DNA from: Desulfonauticus submarinus | Lineage (GTDB): Bacteria; Desulfobacterota; Desulfovibrionia; Desulfovibrionales; Desulfonatronovibrionaceae | Reading direction: 5' to 3' | DNA: 64,000 nucleotides | Assembly: GCF_900104045.1 (NCBI RefSeq) | Contig: NZ_FNIN01000008.1 | Location: 1 to 64,000 of the forward strand | In this document: in pieces, positions 52,486-62,063 of the stretch | Layout: each line of letters opens with the position of its first letter | Numbering within the stretch: the stretch's first letter is position 1 | Program-made: the position numbers and the translations under genes | Notes under the pieces: model-generated | The model's database searches: none | What the model was told of the DNA's origin: nothing | The model's input: only the letters and a program-made list of their open reading frames with translations

Positions 52486-55056
52486 TTAGTGGGCTTCTTT
52501 CCAATTTGGACCTATACCTAAATCAACTTTCAAAGGAACTTTTAAGGGATAAACCTGTTCCATTAATTCTTTTACTCTCTTACCTGCCTCAAAAGCAACG
52601 TTTTCTGGAACCTCTAATAAAAGTTCATCATGAATTTGAAGAATTTGTCTTGCATTCAATTTATACAATAATGCATCCTTTTCCACCAATAACATTGCCT
52701 TTTTTATAATGTCTGCAGCTGAACCTTGAACAACCGTATTAATTGCCATACGCTTAGCTTGAGCAACTAAATGTTCGTTCCTAGAGTTAATATGGGGAAG
52801 GAGACGCCTACGACCAAATACTGTGGAAACAAACCCATGTGTTTTAGCAAAATTTTCAACTTTTTGATAAAATTCCTTTACTCTGCTTAGCTTTTCAAAA
52901 TAAACTGTAATAAACTGTTTGGCTTCTTTTAAGCTAAATCCTAATTCTCTTGCCAACTTTTGAGGTCCCATTCCATAAAGCAAACCAAAATTGATAGTTT
53001 TTGCCTTTCTTCTGTCATCAGGCGTTATTTGTTCTTTTGACTTAGAAAAAATTAAACACGCAGTAGCAGTGTGAATATCTTCATCTCTATTAAAAGCCTC
53101 TAACAAGACAGGATCTTCTGAAAGATGAGCCAATATCCTCAGCTCAATCTGAGAATAATCTGCAGAGATTAATTTGTAACCATTGGGAGCAATAAAACAC
53201 TCTCGCACTTTTGGCCCATATTCTCCTCGAATAGGGATATTTTGCAGATTAGGATTACTACTAGAAAGCCTTCCTGTAGCAGTAGCTAATTGATTGAAAG
53301 TTGTATGTAATCTTCCATTAATATCTACCTTCTGAGGTAAAGGTTTTAAATAAGTAGACCTCAATTTTTCTAATCTCTTATATTTTAAAACCAGTTCAAC
53401 AATAGGATGAGCTTGCCTAAGCTTTTCCAAAGCTGCTTCTGAGGTAGAAAAAAAACCAGAAGCTGTCTTTTTTTTGCCTTTTAATTTTAGGTCTTGAAAT
53501 AAAACTGCACTTAACTGTTGAGTAGATCTTATATTGAATTCTTTACCTGCTAAAACATATATCTTAGTAGTCAATGAATCTAATTCTTGCTGTACTAAGT
53601 TTAAAAATTTATTAAATTTTTGTTTATCGATTAAAATGCCTCTTTTTTCCATTTCTACTAGAACGGCACTAAGAGGCTGTTCTAATTTTACAAGCAAATC
53701 TTCTAACTCTACAGCTTGAATCTGAGCTAAAAGATGCCTTCCAACTTCTAAAACGGCCAAAGCCTTTCCTTGAATTGATATTCCTCTATCCTGTTCTAAA
53801 CTTTTTTTTAGTCTGGAAAAAGAGTAATCTCTTTGCTCAGGATTTAAAAGATACGCACAAAGACTTAGATCATACCATTGAATACTTAACTCTAATATAT
53901 TAGGAAATCTTTTTAAAATAGGTTTTAATTGAGGACAGAAAACAACTTTCTTCTGAAGAAGGGGAAATAATTCTGATAAATCAAATAATATTTCAAATTC
54001 TTCTTTATCATTACTCAAAAATACTCGCCCTTTCTCTAGAAAAAGACCTAACTGTGAAGGCAAAGATAATATTAAATCTTTTTCTTCAACACGCTTTATT
54101 TTAAATTCATTGGTATTCTCTTTGAGATTATTATCTCTTGAAAAGATAGGTAACCCCTTTGGAACAATAGATGTTTTATTTTCCAAGTTTAGTTCTTTTA
54201 AAAAAGAAAAAAATTCATATTTTTCACAAAATTTTTTTAATTTTATATGATTTATCTTTTCTACTTTAAGGTCTTTTAACTCTATATCTAAACAAGCATC
54301 TGTTTTTAAAAAAGTAAGCTCCCTATAAAGATAAAGGTTATTAAAGTTGCCTTTTATTTTTTGTTGTTCTCTTTTTGTTAAACTTAAAAAATTTTCTTCA
54401 AGTAGTTCGAGCGAAGAAAATTTTTGTAAAATTTTTTGAGCTGTTTTTGGCCCTATTCCTGGAATACCTGGGATATTATCGCTACTATCTCCCACTAAGG
54501 CTTGAAAGTCAGGCCATCGGTTAGGAGAAAATCCCCATTTTTCCTTAAAATCACTGTGGGTGATTATTTTAGATTCTTTTCCCCCTGGATCCCAAATAAC
54601 TACATTTCTATCTAAAAGCTGAAACAAATCTTTGTCTGAGCCAACTATTACTATAGGATATTGCTCTTTAAAACGCTTAGTTAAACTAGCGATGCAATCG
54701 TCAGCTTCCACTCCTTCTGTTATCCAAGAAGAAATTCCAAGTAATTTTAATCCTTCAAGCAAAGGTGGAATCTGCACAGAAAGAGGCTCTGGCATCTTTA
54801 ATCTATTGGCCTTATACTCAGAATAAATTTTGTTTCTAAAGGTAGGGCCTTTTCCATCCACAAAAAAACCCAAATAATCGGGCTCTTCTTCTCTTAAAAT
54901 TTTTAAAGCTAATTTTAATACAATAAAAATTACATTGGTGGGAAAACCATCAGACCTAGTTAAATTGCGATAAGCATAGAAGGCGCGATAAATATAAGAA
55001 CTTCCATCTATAAGAAAAATAGAAGGGCTAGACCATTTAAACTTCTCCTTAAGCAT
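52486..55056 (-). CDS. polA: DNA polymerase I
   Basis: An 856-residue family A polymerase. The N-terminal 5'-nuclease (1-290) has FLIDGSSYIYRAFYA, GVEADDCIASL and DNIPGIPGIGPKTA. The polymerase core has motif A SADYSQIELR, motif B RKAKTINFGLLYG and motif C QIHDELLLEVP. The central 3'-5' exonuclease region (about 320-465) is present but lacks the DxE and other acidic metal ligands, so proofreading is probably lost, as in Taq-type enzymes. It overlaps the DHH gene by 8 bases. Confidence 0.96.
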   Translation of the reverse strand: MLKEKFKWSSPSIFLIDGSSYIYRAFYAYRNLTRSDGFPTNVIFIVLKLALKILREEEPDYLGFFVDGKGPTFRNKIYSEYKANRLKMPEPLSVQIPPLLEGLKLLGISSWITEGVEADDCIASLTKRFKEQYPIVIVGSDKDLFQLLDRNVVIWDPGGKESKIITHSDFKEKWGFSPNRWPDFQALVGDSSDNIPGIPGIGPKTAQKILQKFSSLELLEENFLSLTKREQQKIKGNFNNLYLYRELTFLKTDACLDIELKDLKVEKINHIKLKKFCEKYEFFSFLKELNLENKTSIVPKGLPIFSRDNNLKENTNEFKIKRVEEKDLILSLPSQLGLFLEKGRVFLSNDKEEFEILFDLSELFPLLQKKVVFCPQLKPILKRFPNILELSIQWYDLSLCAYLLNPEQRDYSFSRLKKSLEQDRGISIQGKALAVLEVGRHLLAQIQAVELEDLLVKLEQPLSAVLVEMEKRGILIDKQKFNKFLNLVQQELDSLTTKIYVLAGKEFNIRSTQQLSAVLFQDLKLKGKKKTASGFFSTSEAALEKLRQAHPIVELVLKYKRLEKLRSTYLKPLPQKVDINGRLHTTFNQLATATGRLSSSNPNLQNIPIRGEYGPKVRECFIAPNGYKLISADYSQIELRILAHLSEDPVLLEAFNRDEDIHTATACLIFSKSKEQITPDDRRKAKTINFGLLYGMGPQKLARELGFSLKEAKQFITVYFEKLSRVKEFYQKVENFAKTHGFVSTVFGRRRLLPHINSRNEHLVAQAKRMAINTVVQGSAADIIKKAMLLVEKDALLYKLNARQILQIHDELLLEVPENVAFEAGKRVKELMEQVYPLKVPLKVDLGIGPNWKEAH

Positions 55057-56074
55057 TCTCTTTTTGACCTTCTTTTCCGGATTTTACTTTTCTACTTTTC
55101 TTCCGCACATGATAAAATCTTTGCCATAAAAATTGTTGGGGATGAACACCATTTAAGTTCTCTAAAGGAACTTCTGCTCTAGCCATAGCCCTATGTCCAC
55201 CAGCAGGACCATAATCTGAAAACATCTTCATCGCTAATTTTCCCATATCTCTCCTCAATCCGTCTCCTCTAAAAATAACCACTAACTTATTATCATATAC
55301 TCCTCCAACCATATCCCAGGAAATATTGTGAATTTGGAGAAAAAAATCAGCTAAAATTACCAAAATATCAGGAGATTCCACATTACCCAAACATACTCCA
55401 AGCCCATTACCTAAAAATTTTAATTTGCGGAAAGCCTGACAAAAATATTTAAGCCAGTCTTTATGAAATTCGGACCTAATAATCTTTTGAAGTAATAATG
55501 AATTATAAAATTTTGTTAGATATTTAAAAGCCTTAATATCTGTTTCAGCAAAAGGTCGTTCAAAACTTTGTGTATCTGTTTTAATACCGTAAACCAAAGC
55601 AGTCGCTAATAATTTGCCCGGTCTTATTTTTAAATTATAAAGATACTCGGTTAAAATAGTAGCATTTGCTCCATAATCTGGTCTGATATCTTGAAAATCT
55701 GCCTCTACAGGATGTTCAGAAGATAGCGGATGATGGTCAATGACTATAGAAAAATCAATTTCTTGAAAGCTTGGATGATGATGCGGTTGAGAATCCACCA
55801 GAGCAAACCGATCATACTGAACAATCAAATTAGAAGTTACTTTTTTAGTAGGTATGCGCAATAATCTTATCATAGCTAAATTATCTGGTCTACTAATCTC
55901 ATTAATATGCCCAATACCTACATCTAAAACTCTCCTGGCCATAATCCTTTTTAAAGCCAAAGCAGAAGAAAGGGCATCTGGATCAGCATTAATTAATATT
56001 AGCCATCTCTCTTGTTTATCCAGCAAATTTAATAGCTGAGGAATCTTATCTGTGAGATTTTTAAAATAAGCCAT
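55049..56074 (-). CDS. DHH-family phosphoesterase (NrnA-like)
   Basis: A 341-residue protein with a DHH domain followed by DHHA1. The metal motifs are LINADPDALSSALALKRI near residue 27, LVDSQPHHH near 92 and IVIDHHPLSSEHP near 108. The C-terminal substrate motif is GPAGGHRAMARAEVP near residue 290. Members include nanoRNases and pNpN or pAp phosphatases. It lacks the membrane, PAS and GGDEF parts of GdpP, but a cytosolic c-di-AMP or pApA phosphodiesterase role remains possible. It overlaps cobU by 14 bases and polA by 8. Confidence 0.85.
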   Translation of the reverse strand: MAYFKNLTDKIPQLLNLLDKQERWLILINADPDALSSALALKRIMARRVLDVGIGHINEISRPDNLAMIRLLRIPTKKVTSNLIVQYDRFALVDSQPHHHPSFQEIDFSIVIDHHPLSSEHPVEADFQDIRPDYGANATILTEYLYNLKIRPGKLLATALVYGIKTDTQSFERPFAETDIKAFKYLTKFYNSLLLQKIIRSEFHKDWLKYFCQAFRKLKFLGNGLGVCLGNVESPDILVILADFFLQIHNISWDMVGGVYDNKLVVIFRGDGLRRDMGKLAMKMFSDYGPAGGHRAMARAEVPLENLNGVHPQQFLWQRFYHVRKKSRKVKSGKEGQKENA

Positions 56075-56585
56075 TTTCCTTATCTTCCTTATCCTTTAAT
56101 ATAACAGGACACCCTGCTACTACCAAGTAAACTTTACTACATAACTGAGCAAGTTTTTGATTAAATTCTCCACACTCTCTTACAAGTTCTATATCAATAT
56201 TTACAGGCAAAAAACCCAAACTCATTTCACTGCTTACTAGCACTACATGTTCTCGCCTATTTTTCAAGTTCTTCCAAAAAGAAGATAAAATTTGCTCTTT
56301 ATTTTTCAATTTCACTATAGAAAAGAACCAGAAGTCAAGCCCTTCGATTAAAAGACTATCCAAATCCAAAGGTAAGTTTGCTATTCTTGCGCCCAAATCA
56401 TGACCAGATTCAAAAACTAAAATATCTTTATCTCGCTCTTTTCTATGTTGTAAAATCTGCCTCTTAAAGTTAAAATCCAAACTCTTAGCAGTAACAATTA
56501 ATCCTCTTCTACCTTCTTTCTTTAACAGGCTTAAAGCAAACTTTGATTTTCCACTCCTTACCCCACCAAGAACTAACTCAAACAA
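56061..56585 (-). CDS. cobU: Adenosylcobinamide kinase / phosphate guanylyltransferase
   Basis: CobU phosphorylates adenosylcobinamide and then transfers GMP to give AdoCbi-GDP, the acceptor for the lower ligand of vitamin B12. The P-loop is GGVRSGKSKFAL at 7-18. VLVSSEMSLGFLPVN near residue 115 and the C-terminal NQKLAQLCSKVYLVVAGCPVILK motif are CobU signatures. At 174 residues it is normal. It overlaps both neighbours. The pairing with the downstream-acting CbiR candidate implies cobamide salvage. Confidence 0.9.
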   Translation of the reverse strand: MFELVLGGVRSGKSKFALSLLKKEGRRGLIVTAKSLDFNFKRQILQHRKERDKDILVFESGHDLGARIANLPLDLDSLLIEGLDFWFFSIVKLKNKEQILSSFWKNLKNRREHVVLVSSEMSLGFLPVNIDIELVRECGEFNQKLAQLCSKVYLVVAGCPVILKDKEDKENGLF

Positions 56586-57312
56586 ATTTAACCCCCAAAT
56601 CTTTTTGTTTTTTTCTTAATATTCTTAAGGAATTCAAAAAATCCTTTTTGTTAAACAATTCCAAAACAATTTCAGTTTGGTCAGATATGTTAGTTAGAAT
56701 CTTTTTAAAAAAATTCCAGCCTGCGTCAGACAAAAAACTTAAATCATAATGACGTTCACACGTCTCCTTACCATAAAAATGAAGTAATTTCACCCGTTTC
56801 CAAAATCCAGACAAGTGTAAAATACTCTCTTGGCCATAGGCCAACATATGGCCAATATCAAGGCAAACATTTACCCCTGTACCTAAGACCACAGGCCAAA
56901 GATCTACTAAATCTATACCCTTAATATTTTCAATTAAAAGATCTTCTGCAATCCCGCCTAAGTCTACCCACGTATCAACAAACTTTTGCAATTTCTCTTT
57001 TTCTTTAGGTGGATGCAAAACTCCACTCCAAGGAGATAAAAATTTTACTTTTTCCCATAAACTAAAACATATTTCAGCTTCATAACATCCATCTTTTTGC
57101 CATTTTAAATCTAAAGGGAAATGAATATGATAACGAAAAGGAAAGTTTGCTAAAGACAAAGGTAAATCTTTCTCAGTATATTCCAAACAAGCCTTAGTTT
57201 CAAAAAAAGCTAAATAAATACCTGAAACATATTTTTGTAAAAACAAACAATTTTTTTCTATAGTTGCAGGCAAAACATAGGAAGGAGCACTTAATAAAAA
57301 GGTTTTCATCAT
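56578..57312 (-). CDS. cbiR: Probable cobamide-remodelling phosphodiesterase CbiR
   Basis: A 244-residue AP-endonuclease-like TIM-barrel protein. The start PSYVLPATIEKNC and the RYHIHFPLDLKW segment match my recollection of CbiR, which removes the nucleotide loop of cobamides to yield cobinamide phosphate for rebuilding. Putative metal ligands follow the endonuclease IV pattern: H62/H64, H100, E128, D152, H155, H178, H188 and E218. It overlaps cobU by 8 bases, and CobU acts on the salvaged cobinamide, which supports the call. The alternative is a sugar-phosphate isomerase/epimerase-like enzyme. Confidence 0.72.
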   Translation of the reverse strand: MMKTFLLSAPSYVLPATIEKNCLFLQKYVSGIYLAFFETKACLEYTEKDLPLSLANFPFRYHIHFPLDLKWQKDGCYEAEICFSLWEKVKFLSPWSGVLHPPKEKEKLQKFVDTWVDLGGIAEDLLIENIKGIDLVDLWPVVLGTGVNVCLDIGHMLAYGQESILHLSGFWKRVKLLHFYGKETCERHYDLSFLSDAGWNFFKKILTNISDQTEIVLELFNKKDFLNSLRILRKKQKDLGVKFV

Positions 57313-57334
57313 CAGGCAATTACCAAATAAAAAA

Positions 57335-60300
57335 TTAAAACAACTTATTTTGCTTCTCTTTACGCTTTATTTGTCTTTGAGGCTGTTTGATGATAAAAAG
57401 GTTCTTATTAAGAAGACTTAAAAACCTAGAAGAAGGTAGGGTCAATTTTTTACCATATATTTTCCTAGTTTTAGCAAAACTTAAAAACAAATATTTTCTA
57501 GCCCTTGTTATACCTACATAAAACAGTCTTTTTTCCTCTTCTTCTGCATTAGGCTCTACTTCTTCTGTTTCAAAAAGCTTACTCACACCAACAAAAGGAA
57601 CAATACCATCCTCTAAACAAGGTAAAAATACTGCTTCAAATTCTAACCCTTTACTAGCATGTAGAGTCATTATTCTAACTTGCTGGCTTTTCCCCCTCAC
57701 TAAATCCAACTCTGTTTCTAGTTTAATATAATTTAAAACCCCAAGCCAACCTTCTTCCTGCTCATAAAGCCGTTCCAAGGCCAAAAATGGTTTACTCTCC
57801 CAAAAAAGAGGATCAAAAGGTGGAATATCTTTTAAAAAATTCTTTATCCCTTTTGGTCCCTCAGTTAAAATATGTTCTGGTACAATTGACGTTCCCTTAT
57901 CATTCTCAGGACTAAGACCTAAAACTTTAGATACTTCCTTTAAAATTATTTCTATCCTAGAGTCTTTAAAAAAAGCTTCCTCTTCAGGAACAGAATAAGG
58001 AATACCCCTACTTTTTAAAGCCTGCTTAAAAGGCTCTATTAGGGCCTTAAATCTAACTAAAATAGCAATATCTCCAGGAGATAGTTCCCCGCCATTTAAA
58101 TCTGCCTCCAAATGAGAAGTTCCTCCAAGCAGTTCTTTTACCTTATCTGCAACCCAAAAAGATTCATACATTCCTGAAGGAGCTTTAAGTAAATAAAGCT
58201 TGCTTTTCCTTTTTTGCACGGCTTCTAACTTTTGTTCTTTAAAAAGACAGCTAGCTACATCTAAAATCTTTTGTCCAGAGCGATAACTTTTAGATAAAAA
58301 TAAAATCTTAAGTTTAGGCCAAATGGTTTTAAGATATTGCTCGATATTTGACACTCCACCTCTAAAACTATAAATCGCTTGTTTAGGATCACCAATGGCA
58401 AAAAAGCCAATACCTTCTTCTGGAGCAAGATGAGCAATTAATTCTAACTGTAACGGTGATAAATCTTGAATTTCATCCACTAAAATATGAGTATATGGCC
58501 TTACAAAATTTCCCACCTCTAATTCATGTAACCAAAACTCCAACAAATCCAAATAATCAACTACATTTAGGTCTTTTTTTAAATTAATATAACGTTCAGC
58601 TTGCTCTTCTAATTCCGTTGTATTTAATTTTTTTCTTTGTTCGCGAGCTAAAAGCAAATGCTCCCAACTCTCTTTTATTTCTCTTGACTTTAAATGAGGA
58701 TTGGAAACAGCAAAAAGCTTTTTTGCCCCTTCCTCATCCAAAATCAAAGGCTTTTCTTTATGAACTTTTTGCCAGTAATCATAAGCTAAAGCATGCAAGG
58801 TGTCTGCACATGGCATACCTACACCTTCACCCAAAACAGAGTGCAATCTTTCCTTTAACTCTAAAGCAGCTTTCCGAGTAAAAGTTACTACCAAAATGTG
58901 TCTTGGACTTATTCCTTCTTTTAATAAACGAAAAACTCTACCAAGAAGAGTAAATGTTTTGCCTGTCCCAGGACCAGCTATTGTTAAAACTGGGCCAGGA
59001 TGAGAAATAGCCTGTTTCTGCTCTAGGGTGTAACTATTAGACAATACCTTAAAATCTTCTGGAGTATCTAATTGAAACTTAGAAATATCTCTAGTATACT
59101 TTTTATTTTCTAAATCAACGTTCACAAATAAAAATCTACCCTGTTTAAGTTCTTTCAACTCTTTTGAAGTAAAAAGTGAGATTTGACCATACTCTCCGTC
59201 AAACCCTGGTTTTCTTAACACTTCTCCTCTACGCATTCTAGAAATTGCTATTTGCAATGGTTTAGATATACGTCCTAACTCATCCTCAGGAATCTTTAAT
59301 AAAATATCTAACTCAGAACCAAATTTAGTGATTAAATCTAAATAAAAAGAATGAACTTTTTTACTTTTTGAGCCAACTTGCAAAAACTCTCCTATTATTT
59401 CCTTTAAAGGAATTAACGAAGTATATCCTGGACGATTTTTGGGCTGCTTAGGTTTATCTCTATCAGCTAAGGCAAGTACTCTATGAAGCACTCCTACTGT
59501 TAACTTTTTACCACATACTGGACAAATGCCATTTCTAAGGATTGTTTCTTGCGGAGTTAAAACTACCCCACACTTTCTATGACCATCTAAATGATATTTA
59601 CCTTCTTCAGGGTAAAATTCCAATGTTCCTAAAAATTTATGACTAAGTCCCTGCCCTTGCAAGGCATAAAAAACACCTTCATAACTTATCTCACCTTGAA
59701 AAATATTAGCTTCTCTAGCGAGATTTTCTCCAGAATGCGCATCTGAGTTTGAAACCAAAAAAAATCTATCCAATTTGCTCCACATCCAATTCATCTCAGG
59801 ATCTGAAGAAAGACCTGTTTCTAAAGCAAAAATATACTGACTTAATTCTCCAAAACATTCTTCAATCGAGTCAAAACCTGACTTTGAACCAAATAAAGAA
59901 AACCAAGGTGTCCAAATATGAGCAGGAATAAAGTATGCCTTAGAATCTAACTCTAAAACCATTTCCAGCAAATCTTTTGCATCTAAACCCAATATAGGCC
60001 TTCCATCTGACTCTATATTCCCTATACGGGCTAATCTTTTATTTAAAACTTTTGCTTTATCAAAAGAAGGAACATAAACAAGGTTATGAATTTTTCTAAC
60101 CTTGCCATTTTTTTTATAAATAGAGCTAATCTCTGCACTTAATAAAAAATATACATTACCTTTTAATGGATGTTCCATGCCTGGGATTTCTTTATGAAGA
60201 TTACTTCTATCTTTTAGCTGAAAAAGACCATCTCTTACTGGTTCAAGCTCATTTTCCAAAATCTCAAGCCATTTAGGATGTGTAAAATCACCTGTTGCAA

Positions 60301-60415
60301 GTAAATTTATACCTTTTACTTCTGCCCACGCAGCCAGATTACGAGGCATAAGTTTTTTACTCGTGGCTCTAGAAAATGGTGAATGTATATGTAAATCTGC
60401 GATAAATCTATCCAT
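57335..60415 (-). CDS. Endonuclease Q-like PHP nuclease fused to a UvrD-type helicase
   Basis: A 1026-residue fusion. Residues 1-~425 look like a complete endonuclease Q: PHP metal motifs D7-H9-H11, D43, H46, H166, E199 and D225-H227; a zinc-ribbon with C282, C298 and C301; then GVLHRVLALADR and RPGYTSLIPLKEIIGE. EndoQ nicks DNA 5' of deaminated bases and abasic sites. Residues ~460-1026 are an SF1A helicase with Walker A GPGTGKT (481-487), motif II VDEIQDLSP, motif III GDPKQAIYSFRGG, motif V MTLHASKGLEFEAVFLP and motif VI FYVGITRARKYLFL. It overlaps the kinase gene by 8 bases. Confidence 0.9.
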   Translation of the reverse strand: MDRFIADLHIHSPFSRATSKKLMPRNLAAWAEVKGINLLATGDFTHPKWLEILENELEPVRDGLFQLKDRSNLHKEIPGMEHPLKGNVYFLLSAEISSIYKKNGKVRKIHNLVYVPSFDKAKVLNKRLARIGNIESDGRPILGLDAKDLLEMVLELDSKAYFIPAHIWTPWFSLFGSKSGFDSIEECFGELSQYIFALETGLSSDPEMNWMWSKLDRFFLVSNSDAHSGENLAREANIFQGEISYEGVFYALQGQGLSHKFLGTLEFYPEEGKYHLDGHRKCGVVLTPQETILRNGICPVCGKKLTVGVLHRVLALADRDKPKQPKNRPGYTSLIPLKEIIGEFLQVGSKSKKVHSFYLDLITKFGSELDILLKIPEDELGRISKPLQIAISRMRRGEVLRKPGFDGEYGQISLFTSKELKELKQGRFLFVNVDLENKKYTRDISKFQLDTPEDFKVLSNSYTLEQKQAISHPGPVLTIAGPGTGKTFTLLGRVFRLLKEGISPRHILVVTFTRKAALELKERLHSVLGEGVGMPCADTLHALAYDYWQKVHKEKPLILDEEGAKKLFAVSNPHLKSREIKESWEHLLLAREQRKKLNTTELEEQAERYINLKKDLNVVDYLDLLEFWLHELEVGNFVRPYTHILVDEIQDLSPLQLELIAHLAPEEGIGFFAIGDPKQAIYSFRGGVSNIEQYLKTIWPKLKILFLSKSYRSGQKILDVASCLFKEQKLEAVQKRKSKLYLLKAPSGMYESFWVADKVKELLGGTSHLEADLNGGELSPGDIAILVRFKALIEPFKQALKSRGIPYSVPEEEAFFKDSRIEIILKEVSKVLGLSPENDKGTSIVPEHILTEGPKGIKNFLKDIPPFDPLFWESKPFLALERLYEQEEGWLGVLNYIKLETELDLVRGKSQQVRIMTLHASKGLEFEAVFLPCLEDGIVPFVGVSKLFETEEVEPNAEEEEKRLFYVGITRARKYLFLSFAKTRKIYGKKLTLPSSRFLSLLNKNLFIIKQPQRQIKRKEKQNKLF

Positions 60416-62063
60416 TTTTATCCAATCCTTTATTGTCTTTTTTAAGTCTCTTTGAACTTAACACAACCTTACACCCTTTTTTAACCCCATGATCAAATTC
60501 TAAACTACTCTCATTCAAATGACATAAACGAAGAGCAATAGAAAGACCTAATCCTGTACCTTTCTTTTTAGTAGTAAAAAATGGCTCAAATGCTCTTCTC
60601 TTCTCTTCATCGCTAAGACCATGACCTGTATCCTCAATAATTAACTTTTGTTCATTTTTATTTATTTCTGCTTTAATAAAAATCTTTTTCCCTCCATCTA
60701 AAGAGGCTTCTATGGCATTGACAAGTAAATTTAAAATAACTTGTTTTAACTGTTCTTTGTTCCAATAAAAAATAAGTTTCTCCACTCCAGGTCCTATAAT
60801 AATATCTACATCTTTCAATCTCATCCTCAATAAAAATAATACGTCTTGAATAACATCTCCAACCTTTACCTCTTCTTTAACCTCCTCTTTAGGCTTTGCA
60901 AAGGCCAAGAAATCTTTTACTAATTTATCTAACCTATCTATATCATTTAAGACTATTCTAAAAAGTCTATCTTTTAATACCTTGTCTTGTTCATCTTGTA
61001 ATAATTGCAAACTAGCTTTAATCCCTGCCAAGGGATTTTTTATCTCATGGGCAATACCTGCGGCCAACTCACCTAAACTGGCCATTTTCTCCATTTGAAA
61101 AATTTTTTCCTGTAATTCTTCTTGCTCTGTAACGTCATTTAAAAAGAAAATATAAATATTTTCCCCAGGAAGATACGAAACTTTTGCCCAAAACTTTCTT
61201 CCCTTTAGCACTACCTTAAAGATATTTTTATTTTCTAAATTTTTATTAAAAATATCTGCTAATTCTGAAGAAAAAAATTCTATTTTTTTACCTATTACAA
61301 AACTAGCTTTTTTTCTATCCAAAAATTCTACTGCTTTTTTATTTAAAGAAATGATTTCTCCACTTTCACTTAATACAAAAATTAAAGATTCTACAGAATC
61401 AAAAATGCTCTTTTTTAATGCCTCTGCATGACTTAAAGCTATCTCTTGAGAAAGTAACTCAAATACCAGGCCTCTTTCTTGAGATTTTGTAAGATAAAGC
61501 AAAATATTAATTAAACAAATTGCAACAAAGTTTAAAAAATAAAAAAACAGTAAACTTGTAAATACAAATCTAGTTACTCCCCACCAATAAGGATATTTTA
61601 ACTGCAAAAATAAAATAAAACTATAAAATAGTATAACAATTGTACTTATGATAAAACTAGATTTTAAACCAAATATTCTACCATACAAAAAGATAACCAC
61701 TACAATTAAAAATGAAAAAGCACTTTTTAATCCACCTGTTAAAAAAATTAAATATAAAGTAAAAAATATATCAGATATTAACTGAATTCTTATAAATTTA
61801 TATACTGATTGGAACTTATTCCAAGAAAGAAGATATAAAATATTTATACCAAATCCAGCAACAAAAAAAAGAATATATAAATCTTTATATGTGATAAAAT
61901 AATGAACAGAAGGAATAATATTTATCCAAGTAGAAGCAATTAAGGTAAAAATTATCCCTAATAAGACAAGTCGTATAATACAGACTTTTATCGTAAGAGA
62001 TCGTAAAAACTCTTCGGGAAGAACTTCTTGATCTTTATGAGCCACATTCTGTTGGGTCGCCAT
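60408..62063 (-). CDS. Membrane-bound PAS histidine kinase
   Basis: A 551-residue sensor kinase. About six transmembrane helices fill residues 25-200 with little periplasmic sequence, so the signal is probably sensed in or near the membrane. A PAS domain (about 215-310) precedes the HisKA domain with H-box GIAHEIKNPLAGIKASLQLL near residue 335. The catalytic domain has the N-box LNLLVNAIEASLDGG, G1 EDTGHGLSDEE and G2 KGTGLGLSIALRL. It resembles NtrB/ZraS-type kinases. No response regulator gene is adjacent, so it is an orphan here. It overlaps the MogA-like gene by 29 bases. Confidence 0.92.
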   Translation of the reverse strand: MATQQNVAHKDQEVLPEEFLRSLTIKVCIIRLVLLGIIFTLIASTWINIIPSVHYFITYKDLYILFFVAGFGINILYLLSWNKFQSVYKFIRIQLISDIFFTLYLIFLTGGLKSAFSFLIVVVIFLYGRIFGLKSSFIISTIVILFYSFILFLQLKYPYWWGVTRFVFTSLLFFYFLNFVAICLINILLYLTKSQERGLVFELLSQEIALSHAEALKKSIFDSVESLIFVLSESGEIISLNKKAVEFLDRKKASFVIGKKIEFFSSELADIFNKNLENKNIFKVVLKGRKFWAKVSYLPGENIYIFFLNDVTEQEELQEKIFQMEKMASLGELAAGIAHEIKNPLAGIKASLQLLQDEQDKVLKDRLFRIVLNDIDRLDKLVKDFLAFAKPKEEVKEEVKVGDVIQDVLFLLRMRLKDVDIIIGPGVEKLIFYWNKEQLKQVILNLLVNAIEASLDGGKKIFIKAEINKNEQKLIIEDTGHGLSDEEKRRAFEPFFTTKKKGTGLGLSIALRLCHLNESSLEFDHGVKKGCKVVLSSKRLKKDNKGLDKNG

